DNA from: Ruoffia tabacinasalis
Lineage (GTDB): Bacteria > Bacillota > Bacilli > Lactobacillales > Aerococcaceae
Assembly: GCF_005864045.1 (NCBI RefSeq)
Contig: NZ_VBSP01000007.1
Coordinates: 1 to 64,000, forward strand
DNA: 64,000 nt
Reading direction: 5' to 3'
The notes under the pieces are model-generated. The model saw nothing but the letters and a program-made list of their open reading frames with translations. It was not told the origin of the DNA and made no database searches. The first letter of the stretch is position 1. The number at the start of each line of letters is the position of its first letter. Positions 17,149 through 25,437 of this stretch are shown piece by piece. The translations under genes and the position numbers were made by a program.

Positions 17149-18738
17149 ATGGAAAAGTCAAATTCGCAAAGTTTATACCAAGCATTATGGAATTCAGCTG
17201 ATATATTAAGATCAAAAATGGATGCCAATGAATACAAATCATACTTATTGGGGCTGGTCTTTTATAAGTATTTATCTGATAGAATGTTGGTACATTCTAC
17301 AGAGTTACTAGAAGAAGAGTCACATGATTTAGAAAAAGCTCAGTTGATTTATGCCAATGCTTATAGAGATGCAGATACTCATGAAGATTTAAGGGAAGCA
17401 TTGAAAGATGATATTGCCTATGACATTAAACCAGAGCTAACTTTCTCTGCACTTATTGATGAAATTAACAATAATACATTCCAACGAGAGCATCTACAAC
17501 AAGGGTTAAGAGACATTGAACAGTCAAATCCTATCTTTGAGGACTTATTTGAAGATATTGATTTAAACTCAAGAAAGCTAGGACCTAATCCTCAGAAACA
17601 AAACCAAACAATTTCACAATTAATGAAAGAACTTGCTGATTTAAATCTTGTTGATTATGACGGAGATGCGCTTGGAGATGCTTATGAATACCTTATTGGT
17701 CAGTTCGCTTCAGAATCAGGGAAGAAAGCGGGAGAATTCTATACACCGCAACAAGTAGCTAGATTAATGACACAAATTGTATTAATGGATAAAGAGGATC
17801 AAAAGGGATTCACAATTTATGACCCAACTATGGGATCGGGATCGCTTCTTCTAAACGCACAACGCTATTCCAATGAACCATTAAGTGTCCGCTATTTTGG
17901 ACAAGAATTAAACACTTCTACCTATAACTTAGCACGTATGAATATGTTTCTTCATAGAGTTCCTATCGAGAATCAGAAGTTACGTAATGGTGATACACTT
18001 GATGAGGATTGGCCAATAGATGAGCCAACTAACTTCCAAGGTGTATTAATGAACCCACCATACTCAGCAAAATGGTCAGCATCTAAAGGCTTTTTAGATG
18101 ACCCAAGATTCTCTTCATTTGGGGTATTACCAACGAAATCTAAGGCAGACTTTGCATTCTTACTACATGGTTATTATCATTTACGTAATGATGGAGTTAT
18201 GGCAATTGTACTTCCACATGGCGTATTATTCCGTGGTGCATCTGAAGGGAAGATACGTAAAGCTCTATTAGAGAACGGAGCTATTGACGCGGTGATTGGT
18301 TTACCCGCTAATATTTTTGTGAATACAAGTATCCCAACCACAATCATTATCCTAAAGAAAAACAGAGTAAACCGTGATGTGATGTTCATTGATGCATCAA
18401 ATGAATTCACGAAAGAGAAAAATCAAAATATCTTAACTGAAGAAAACATTGAAAAGATACTTGAAACTTATAAGAAGCGCGAATTTGTAGATAAGTATGC
18501 TTATTTAGCACCTTATGATGAGATTGTAGAGAATGACTATAATTTAAATATCCCACGTTATGTAGATACTTTTGAAGAACCAGAACCCATTGATGTGGTT
18601 CAATTGAGTAAAGATATTCGCGAAATTGATGCTGAAATTGAGCAAACTGAGAAAGAATTACTTTCAATGATTGATGACTTTCAAGTGACGGATGAAACAC
18701 GAGATATCATTCAAGCGATGAAAGAGGTGTTTCAATAA
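17149..18738 (+). CDS. hsdM: Type I restriction-modification system, methyltransferase subunit HsdM
   Basis: 529 residues. An N-terminal helical HsdM domain (SLYQALWNSADILRSKMDAN) is followed by an N6-adenine methyltransferase: the SAM-binding motif PTMGSGSLLL near 226 and the catalytic NPPYSAKW near 301. It methylates adenines at the sequence set by HsdS and forms M2S or R2M2S complexes. GGAG at 17138-17141 suits ATG 17149; an adjacent in-frame ATG at 17146 is also possible. The stop overlaps the hsdS start (TAATG). A complete-looking gene, so the methylase should be active. Confidence 0.95.
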   Translation: MEKSNSQSLYQALWNSADILRSKMDANEYKSYLLGLVFYKYLSDRMLVHSTELLEEESHDLEKAQLIYANAYRDADTHEDLREALKDDIAYDIKPELTFSALIDEINNNTFQREHLQQGLRDIEQSNPIFEDLFEDIDLNSRKLGPNPQKQNQTISQLMKELADLNLVDYDGDALGDAYEYLIGQFASESGKKAGEFYTPQQVARLMTQIVLMDKEDQKGFTIYDPTMGSGSLLLNAQRYSNEPLSVRYFGQELNTSTYNLARMNMFLHRVPIENQKLRNGDTLDEDWPIDEPTNFQGVLMNPPYSAKWSASKGFLDDPRFSSFGVLPTKSKADFAFLLHGYYHLRNDGVMAIVLPHGVLFRGASEGKIRKALLENGAIDAVIGLPANIFVNTSIPTTIIILKKNRVNRDVMFIDASNEFTKEKNQNILTEENIEKILETYKKREFVDKYAYLAPYDEIVENDYNLNIPRYVDTFEEPEPIDVVQLSKDIREIDAEIEQTEKELLSMIDDFQVTDETRDIIQAMKEVFQ

Positions 18739-19925
18739 TGGCTAAGGAAGAAAGAAGACAACCGGAACTTAGATTTAAAGGATTTACGGCTGATTGGGAA
18801 CAGCGAGAATTTAAAGAAATTGTTAAAAGAGTGAGCAAAACATCAAATTCAAATCAATTACCAAAGGTTGAGTTTCAAGATATAGTCGCTGGACAAGGTA
18901 GATTAGATAGTAATTTTATAGAAATTTATGATGACAGAAAAGGAATTGTATTTAGACCTGGAAATATTCTTTACGGGAAATTACGTCCATATTTAAAAAA
19001 CTGGTTATTAGTAGATTTTAAGGGAAAAGCTATAGGTGATTTTTGGGTATTTGAAGAAAATAACTCAAACTCAAGGTTTATATATTATTTAATACAAACA
19101 AATCATTATCAAAGAATAGCTAATGATACTTCTGGAACAAAAATGCCTCGTTCGGACTGGAACAAAGTATCAAATTCCTCTTTTTTTATTCCAACTACAA
19201 ATGAGCAAGAATTAATTGGTCAATTGTTTAAGTTAATTGATTATACTCTCACACTTCATCAGCGAAAATTGAAAAAACTAAAAACATTAAAAAAAGCTTA
19301 CCTGCAGCAAATGTTCCCTGAAAAAACTCAAAATATTCCAAAATTAAGATTTAAATCTTTCTCGGACGAATGGAAACAGCGTGAATTATCTACTATGACT
19401 AAATATAAGAATGGTAAAGGATATGAAGATATCCAAGCAGAGTCAGGTGAGTTAGAATTAATAAATTTAAATTCAATTAGTCTTGATGGTGGTTTGAAAT
19501 ATTCAGGCAAGTATGTGGCAGAAGCAAAAGATACTCTTCATAAAAATGATATAGTGATGATTTTAAGCGATATTGGACATGGTAATTTACTTGGTAGAGT
19601 TGCATTAATTCCTGAAGATAATAGATTTGTACTTAATCAGCGGGTTGCACGCTTGCGACCAAATGAGACGGTAAATCCAGAATTTTTATTCACATACATC
19701 AATACACATCAATCCTATTTTAAATCCCAAGGAGCAGGAATGTCACAACTAAATCTTTCGAAAAGTTCTGTAGAAAATTTTAAAAACTATGTTCCATTAT
19801 TATTAGAACAACAAAAGATTGGCACCTTTTTCAAACACCTTGATGAACTTACCACTCTTCAAAAAGAAAAATTAACAGAATTTCAAAAAATTAAAAAATC
19901 ATTACTAAATAATTTATTTGTTTGA
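18738..19925 (+). CDS. hsdS: Type I restriction-modification system, specificity subunit HsdS (expressed copy)
   Basis: 395 residues with the usual two halves: target recognition domain 1 (about 20-170), a central conserved helix LHQRKLKKLKTLKKAYLQQM (174-193), domain 2 (about 210-365) and a second conserved helix LTTLQKEKLTEFQKIKKSLL. Each domain reads one half of a bipartite DNA site. Codons 20-24 (WEQRE, 18795-18809) are an exact 15-bp inverted repeat of the silent copy, and domain 2 opens with a near copy (WKQRE, 19371-19385). The first 19 codons are not present in the silent copy. The start overlaps the hsdM stop. Specificity cannot be read from sequence alone. Confidence 0.94.
   Translation: MAKEERRQPELRFKGFTADWEQREFKEIVKRVSKTSNSNQLPKVEFQDIVAGQGRLDSNFIEIYDDRKGIVFRPGNILYGKLRPYLKNWLLVDFKGKAIGDFWVFEENNSNSRFIYYLIQTNHYQRIANDTSGTKMPRSDWNKVSNSSFFIPTTNEQELIGQLFKLIDYTLTLHQRKLKKLKTLKKAYLQQMFPEKTQNIPKLRFKSFSDEWKQRELSTMTKYKNGKGYEDIQAESGELELINLNSISLDGGLKYSGKYVAEAKDTLHKNDIVMILSDIGHGNLLGRVALIPEDNRFVLNQRVARLRPNETVNPEFLFTYINTHQSYFKSQGAGMSQLNLSKSSVENFKNYVPLLLEQQKIGTFFKHLDELTTLQKEKLTEFQKIKKSLLNNLFV
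18795..18809 (+). repeat. Inverted repeat of the hsdS inversion system, left arm
   Basis: TGGGAACAGCGAGAA, codons 20-24 of hsdS. The exact reverse complement is at 22170-22184, in frame with the silent hsdS. Confidence 0.8.
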
Positions 19926-19991
19926 TTAAAACAATCTTTCCTTGATAATCAGAATTAGGATTTTTCCTAATATATTCAAGGAGGTTTCATT

Positions 19992-20921
19992 TTGGTAAAG
20001 AATAGAAAAACAAACCAATTATTTTCAGTCTATTTTAAAGATTGGGTGGCGCTATACAAGGAAGCTGCAGTGAGGCAAGTTACTCTTCAAAAATATTATA
20101 TTAATCAAAGGAGAATTGAAGAATTAGCACCAAATTTAAAAATGGGAGAACTAACGCGAACTTCGTATCAACAATTGTTGAATGATTATGCATTAACACA
20201 TGAAAGACAAACTACAATGGATTTCCACCACCAACTCAAAGGTGCAATATTAGATGCTGTAGATGAAGGTATATTACCCTATAATCCAACTCGTAAAGTA
20301 ATAATTAAAGGCAAAGAACCTAGAACCAAAAAAATAAAATATTTAAATCAATTTGAAGTTCAATCTTTAATCAAAGAATTTGAATTAACAAGTGAAATTA
20401 ATTGGGACTGGTTCTTTCTTTTAATTTTAAAGACAGGATTACGTTTTTCAGAGGCATTAGCACTAACACCAAAAGATTTTGATTTTTCTACTCAAAAATT
20501 AAAAGTAGACAAAACATGGGATTATAAATCACCTAAAGGAAAATATTTGCCAACAAAAAATCCATCATCAGTAAGAACAATTCAATTAGATTGGCAAACA
20601 GCGATGCAATTTTCTCAGCTAGTACGTAATATACCTTCTGATCAATTGATATTTGTAAGTGAGAGAATCTTTAACACTACGATTAACAAGAAACTTTCGA
20701 AACTATGTAATGATGCTGGGGTTCCAGAAATAACTATTCATAGTTTACGTCATACACATGCTTCCTTGCTATTTTATGCCGAAGTATCCATTGCATCAGT
20801 TGCTAGAAGGTTGGGTCATTCTAGCATGACAACTACACAAGAAACTTATTTACATATCATTCATGAATTAGAGAATCAGGATAATGATAAAATTATGCGT
20901 CATTTATCGATGCTTATATAA
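19992..20921 (+). CDS. Tyrosine recombinase in the hsd locus (CreX-like, probable hsdS invertase)
   Basis: 309 residues. An N-terminal SAM-like DNA-binding domain (FKDWVALYKEAAVRQVTLQK) precedes the catalytic domain with Arg in LKTGLRFSEAL (near 155), HSLRHTHAS (near 250), LGHSSMTTT and the nucleophile Tyr in QETYLHI (near 287). The R-H-R-H-Y set appears complete. The start is TTG 19992 behind AAGGAGG; no ATG fits. It lies between two hsdS copies in opposite orientation, the arrangement in which such enzymes invert the locus in Streptococcus and other Firmicutes. No phage or conjugative genes are nearby, so an invertase role is more likely than element integration. Confidence 0.88.
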   Translation: MVKNRKTNQLFSVYFKDWVALYKEAAVRQVTLQKYYINQRRIEELAPNLKMGELTRTSYQQLLNDYALTHERQTTMDFHHQLKGAILDAVDEGILPYNPTRKVIIKGKEPRTKKIKYLNQFEVQSLIKEFELTSEINWDWFFLLILKTGLRFSEALALTPKDFDFSTQKLKVDKTWDYKSPKGKYLPTKNPSSVRTIQLDWQTAMQFSQLVRNIPSDQLIFVSERIFNTTINKKLSKLCNDAGVPEITIHSLRHTHASLLFYAEVSIASVARRLGHSSMTTTQETYLHIIHELENQDNDKIMRHLSMLI

Positions 20922-20957
20922 AAAAACACAAATTATGCTTTTTAATGGTTTTAAAAT

Positions 20958-21000
20958 AAAAGGGTTGATGGCAAAAAATAGAATTGTCATCAACCCTTTT
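20958..21000. terminator. Bidirectional terminator hairpin, second copy of the GGGTTGATGRCA stem
   Basis: AAAAGGGTTGATGGCAA pairs with TTGTCATCAACCCTTTT (17 bp, one G-T). It separates the convergent recombinase and silent hsdS and carries A and T runs on both sides. The core is shared with the hairpin at 115-154. Confidence 0.75.
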
Positions 21001-21014
21001 TGATAAAGAATCTT

Positions 21015-22187
21015 CTAAATGAACATTTTACTTAACAAAGAGGTTTTAATTTTTTCAAGTCTTGATAATTTATTCTCATACTGTAATAGAATTTGATCTA
21101 TTTTTACAATAAAGTTTGCGATATTTTTTTGTTCACTATAGTCAGGAACATTGATATTTATTTCTTTTAAGCTTGGAAATTTTAAATTCCATGTATCTGA
21201 GGTCAAGCCTTGAGAGTATTTTTGAAAATTTTGAATCATATTAATATTTTTAAAATAATATGAAAAAAATAAAGAATGAACATCATTTTTAGGTGTAATA
21301 ACAGTATATGCCGGGCTTAGAATACCACTATATTTTGAAAAGCCACTAGCTCCTTGCCACATACGCATTGAATTGTAAGCAATATCACCTACCTCAACTC
21401 TTTTATAATTTGACTTATTACTACTTGAGTTATCTTTCCTATTTAGTTCATGTGCTTTTACTACGCCAGAGTTTATGGTAACAGAAATTAATTCACCTTC
21501 AGCACCACGCTGTTTTCTTTCTATGAAAATATCACCTATCACTCTTTTTTTCCAATCATTTGAAAAATTTGAAAATCTCAGTTTAGGAACACTATGATTT
21601 TTTTCAGGAAATATTTGTTGTAGATAGGCTTCCTTTAAATCTTTTAATATATCAAACTTACGCTGATGAAGAACTATTGCATTATCTATGCGAAATAATA
21701 TTGAAGCAATTTTTTCCTGCTCTTTATACGATGGTATGTATCCTTTAAACTTCATAAGATTAATTACAGATATGCCAAATACTTTCATACCAGTACCGGT
21801 TTTGTAGCCATATTTTCTAAATGTAGTTGATTTAAATAAGTTGTATAAAAACAAAGGATATATTTCAGTCGGTCTGAGGGCAATAGTATGTAAACCAGCA
21901 ACTATATTTGATATAGGCTCATCAATAATAATTGATGGGGTAGCAATTCCTTGATAATCTTCAGAAGCATCAGCAAGGATTATATCGCCCTTTCTTAATG
22001 TTTCATAATCACCCGGAACTATATTCGGTAAATTGGTCTCATTTGTAATTTTGTCTGCAACTTTTGTGTGAATATCACCATAGTGAACATATTTAGTACC
22101 TGTATAGTTTGGTGTTTCTACACTTCGAGAGAGTGAATAAGATTTTACTCTTTCTACTATGTCAGAAAGTTCTCGCTGTTCCCACGT
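21015..22187 (-). pseudogene. hsdS: Silent, start-less hsdS cassette
   Basis: A continuous minus-strand frame of 390 codons runs from 22187 to 21015 after an in-frame TAA at 22190-22188. It begins TWEQRELSDIVERVKS, matching residue 19 onward of the expressed HsdS (DWEQREFKEIVKRV), and contains domain 1, the central helix LHQRKFDILKDLKEAYLQQI, domain 2 and the C-terminal helix LQYENKLSRLEKIKTSLLSK. Only the first 19 codons and a start are missing; a TTG at 21854 lies inside domain 1 and is not a credible start. The recognition domains differ strongly from the expressed copy, so this is a stored alternative specificity rather than decay. Inversion at the 15-bp repeat would place it in frame behind the hsdS start. 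Confidence 0.85.
22170..22184 (-). repeat. Inverted repeat of the hsdS inversion system, right arm
   Basis: TTCTCGCTGTTCCCA on the plus strand, exact reverse complement of 18795-18809. The repeats bound a 3390-bp segment containing both variable regions and the recombinase. Confidence 0.8.
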
Positions 22188-22191
22188 TTAA

Positions 22192-22217
22192 TTTTAGTTA
22201 GCCCGGTATAACTAAAA
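22192..22217. repeat. Hairpin just outside the inversion repeat
   Basis: TTTTAGTTA pairs with TAACTAAAA around an 8-nt loop. It sits 8 bp outside the right arm and could stop transcription into or out of the silent cassette; no long T run follows, so this is uncertain. Confidence 0.4.
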
Positions 22218-22292
22218 TATTTTCCAAAAAAATATGTTTCCTTTGATAGAGCGAAAATACTACTCTTAAATACTATTTTAATGAGCTTTCCA

Positions 22293-22301
22293 TGCTATAA
22301 T
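22293..22301 (+). promoter_or_regulatory. Extended -10 promoter of hsdR
   Basis: TGC followed by TATAAT (22296-22301); no clear -35. It is 40 nt upstream of the hsdR ATG and outside the invertible segment, so hsdR expression would not depend on inversion. Confidence 0.5.
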
Positions 22302-22340
22302 GGGATAAATTAGACTATTAATAAAGAATGAGGGAGAGCT

Positions 22341-25300
22341 ATGCCGTCTTTTACTAGTGAAGCAGAATTTGAAAAAAATATAATAAATCAATTGATTCAA
22401 GGAGAGTCACAGTGGACTTATCGTAATGATTTAAAGACTGAGGATCAATTATGGGACAATTTCAGGCAAATTTTGGAAGCGAATAATGTAAGCGTTCTGG
22501 ATGGTGTTCCATTAACTGACCAAGAATTTGAACAAGTTAAAGCAGAATTAAACTTTAGCTCTTTTTATGCTGCTGCAGTTTGGTTAACAGGAGAGAATGG
22601 TGTTGCTAAGGCAACAGTTCAACGAGAAGATGCTAGCAAGGGAACCATAATATTGCAAGTCATTCGTCGCCAAGATATTGCAGGTGGTACATCTGTCTAT
22701 GAGGTGATTAATCAGTATCGGACTACTCAAGTGAGTCCTGTTGATCGTCAAAGGATTTTTGATGTAACTTTATTAATTAATGGGCTACCTATGATTCATA
22801 TTGAATTGAAAAACAAATCAGATGGGTATATGTCTGCTTATGAACAAATTAATAAGTACTTAAACGAAGGTAAGTTTAATGGAATTTATTCAACGACTCA
22901 GATGTTTGTCGTTACAAATGGTTCCGACACACGGTACATTGCAGCAGGTCGAGGAGAAAAACTTAATTCTAAGTTCCTTACAAATTGGGTTGATAAGGAT
23001 AATAAACGAGTGAATAATTATTTAGAATTTACTGAACACGTTCTATCTATTCCTCATGCGCATAAATTAGTTACACAGTTTACTGTAATAGATAACGAAA
23101 AGAAATCATTAATTTTACTGAGACCTTATCAAATTCATGCCATCGAAGCAGTGGAAAGGGCATCTAGAAGAAGAGAGTCAGGTTATGTTTGGCATACGAC
23201 TGGATCAGGAAAGACTTTGACTTCTTATAAGGTAGCGAGAAACTTACTTCAAATACCTTCAATAGATAAGACAATATTTATCGTTGATAGAATAGATCTT
23301 GATCAACAAACGACGGCATCTTTTACGTCTTATGCAGAGAATGATGTTATTGATATAGATCAGACTGATAATGTCTCTGATTTAGTAAAAAAACTAGTTT
23401 CAAATGATAGAACACTTATAGTGACGACCATTCAAAAATTGAATTATGTTATGAAAAGATATGGAGATAACGAAAACAATCGGAATTATAAAAAGTTACA
23501 ATCATTGAATGTAGCCTTTGTAGTAGATGAATGTCATAGGGCGGTCTCACCAGAAAAACAACAGGAGATTAATAAGTTCTTTCCTTATGCTCTTTGGTAT
23601 GGTTTTACAGGAACACCACTTTTTGTAGAGAATGCTCGTCAAGAACAGGGAAATTTAGCACGAACTACTGAAGAACAATATGGCCCTAGATTACATGAAT
23701 ATACAGTCAAAGAAGCAATTAATGATAATGCTGTACTTGGGTTTCAAGTAGAGTACAACAATACTATTAGTGATGATGATTTAATAGATATTGTTAAACA
23801 TGAAGCAAAAGTCGATAGTGTATTACATATGGATGAGGTTCAGAAAGAAAAATATATACCCACACAAATTTATTGTTCTGATGAACATAAATTAGAGGTG
23901 ATTGATACAATTATTAATCATTCAAAAAATAAATTTAACCTGGATCAAGGAATCGGAAATACTTACAGTGCAATATTGACGACGAGTTCTATTAAAGAAG
24001 CTCAACGATATTATGATTTATTTAGAGAAGTCATCGAGAGCAGAAGTTCAGTTGTTATTTCTGACAAAGTGAAAAAAGCAGTGGTTGACTTTCCTAAAGT
24101 GAGTGTCACTTATTCAGTAACAGAAACTGAGGAGAGTTCATTTGAGAACCAAAGTCATTTAAAAGGTGTCATAGAGGATTATAACAAGATGTACAATACG
24201 AATTATGATTTAAGTAATCTTCGAGGATTCAATAGAAATTTAAATGATAGATTAGCTCGGAAAAAGGAAATATATAAATATAGAGAAGAACAAATTGATA
24301 TTGTTATAGTTGTTGATCGACTATTAACTGGGTTCGATGCGCCTTCTTTAGCATTACTTTTTGTCGATAGACAACCGATGAGACCACAAGGTCTGATCCA
24401 AGCTTTTTCTAGAACCAACCGTATTTATGACCATACTAAACAATACGGACAAATCATGACATTCCAATCACCAGCTACATTTAAAGAGGCAGTTCAAGAA
24501 GCTTTTCTCTTGTATTCTAATGGAGGCGAAAATGCTATTCAAGCTCCAGATTGGGATGAAGCGTTTAGTAAATTCACTTTTGCTTTAGAGGAGTTAAGAT
24601 TTATAGCTCCCAATCCAGATAATATTGATATGAATGATGAGACAGAAGCACTAAAGCTCTTTGTGAAAAACTATCAACAATTTGATAAAACGTTCAGTGC
24701 AATCAAAGCATACTCTAATTATGATGAATATTACTTTAGAGAAGAATTCGGATTAAAAGTAGAGTTGATTGAAGATTACCACGGTAAATACGAAAATGCA
24801 TTGCAAGAAATTAAAGAACGGATTGGCGAGAATGATGTAGAAGAAATATTATTCGATATTGACTATAAATTATCATCAATTGGAACGGATAAGATTGATT
24901 ACGAGTATCTTATTCTACTCATTCAAAACTTATCGAATGAAAGATACAATCAAAAAGATGATAAACCAAGTAAAAAGAGAGTTAATGAAATTGAAAAGTA
25001 TATTTCTGACTTTAAACAAACAAATCCAAAATTAGCTGTCATTATTGACGATATCTGGAATGAAATTCAACATTTACCAAAAGAAGAATTGAAAAACTTA
25101 GATGTATCTCAAAAACTTCAGTTAAAGATTGAAGAAAAGATAGATACGATTGAAAAGAAGATTACTAAAGAATATTTCTTAAATAAGGAAGATTTCGCTT
25201 TCTTAGTAGAAAACTATAACCCAGCTAAGAAAAAACAAATCGGTGAGACAGAATTAAAAAGAAGTGCTGATTATAATGCCTATAAAGAAAACACTGAAAA

Positions 25301-25391
25301 TGGAGTTAATCGATTGAAATTCTGGAAACATGTAAAGAATGAATTTACAGACGTTATTGAAGAAGAGATACTACCATTAAACTGGCGTTAG
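22341..25391 (+). CDS. hsdR: Type I restriction-modification system, restriction subunit HsdR
   Basis: 1016 residues. The N-terminal nuclease domain carries the PD-(D/E)xK elements in RIFDVTLLINGLPM and IHIELKNKS (near 136-156). The SF2 translocase follows with Walker A HTTGSGKTLTSYK (near 290), DECHR (near 396), FTGTP (near 423) and motif VI QAFSRTNRIYD (near 690), and a helical C-terminal region binds the MTase. It cleaves unmethylated DNA after ATP-driven translocation. ATG 22341 follows GAGGGAGAGC. All motifs are intact, so the system should restrict. Gene order hsdM-hsdS-recombinase-silent hsdS-hsdR places hsdR outside the inverted segment. Confidence 0.95.
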   Translation: MPSFTSEAEFEKNIINQLIQGESQWTYRNDLKTEDQLWDNFRQILEANNVSVLDGVPLTDQEFEQVKAELNFSSFYAAAVWLTGENGVAKATVQREDASKGTIILQVIRRQDIAGGTSVYEVINQYRTTQVSPVDRQRIFDVTLLINGLPMIHIELKNKSDGYMSAYEQINKYLNEGKFNGIYSTTQMFVVTNGSDTRYIAAGRGEKLNSKFLTNWVDKDNKRVNNYLEFTEHVLSIPHAHKLVTQFTVIDNEKKSLILLRPYQIHAIEAVERASRRRESGYVWHTTGSGKTLTSYKVARNLLQIPSIDKTIFIVDRIDLDQQTTASFTSYAENDVIDIDQTDNVSDLVKKLVSNDRTLIVTTIQKLNYVMKRYGDNENNRNYKKLQSLNVAFVVDECHRAVSPEKQQEINKFFPYALWYGFTGTPLFVENARQEQGNLARTTEEQYGPRLHEYTVKEAINDNAVLGFQVEYNNTISDDDLIDIVKHEAKVDSVLHMDEVQKEKYIPTQIYCSDEHKLEVIDTIINHSKNKFNLDQGIGNTYSAILTTSSIKEAQRYYDLFREVIESRSSVVISDKVKKAVVDFPKVSVTYSVTETEESSFENQSHLKGVIEDYNKMYNTNYDLSNLRGFNRNLNDRLARKKEIYKYREEQIDIVIVVDRLLTGFDAPSLALLFVDRQPMRPQGLIQAFSRTNRIYDHTKQYGQIMTFQSPATFKEAVQEAFLLYSNGGENAIQAPDWDEAFSKFTFALEELRFIAPNPDNIDMNDETEALKLFVKNYQQFDKTFSAIKAYSNYDEYYFREEFGLKVELIEDYHGKYENALQEIKERIGENDVEEILFDIDYKLSSIGTDKIDYEYLILLIQNLSNERYNQKDDKPSKKRVNEIEKYISDFKQTNPKLAVIIDDIWNEIQHLPKEELKNLDVSQKLQLKIEEKIDTIEKKITKEYFLNKEDFAFLVENYNPAKKKQIGETELKRSADYNAYKENTENGVNRLKFWKHVKNEFTDVIEEEILPLNWR

Positions 25392-25401
25392 TATATTAAA
25401 G

Positions 25402-25437
25402 AGGAACCTGCTACAAAATAGCAAGTTCCTTTTTTTA
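25402..25437 (+). terminator. Terminator after hsdR
   Basis: AGGAAC-TGCTA pairs with TAGCA-GTTCCT and is followed by seven T; it faces the convergent DUF438 gene. Confidence 0.85.

Noticed and set aside
19992-20921. Integrase of a prophage or conjugative element
   Set aside because: No phage, replication or transfer genes, no att-like duplication and no tRNA nearby; the position between inverted hsdS copies explains it better.
21015-21854. A separate 279-residue protein starting at TTG 21854
   Set aside because: The start lies inside a target recognition domain. The same frame is open to 22187 and aligns with the active HsdS from residue 19, so this is the 3' part of a silent cassette.
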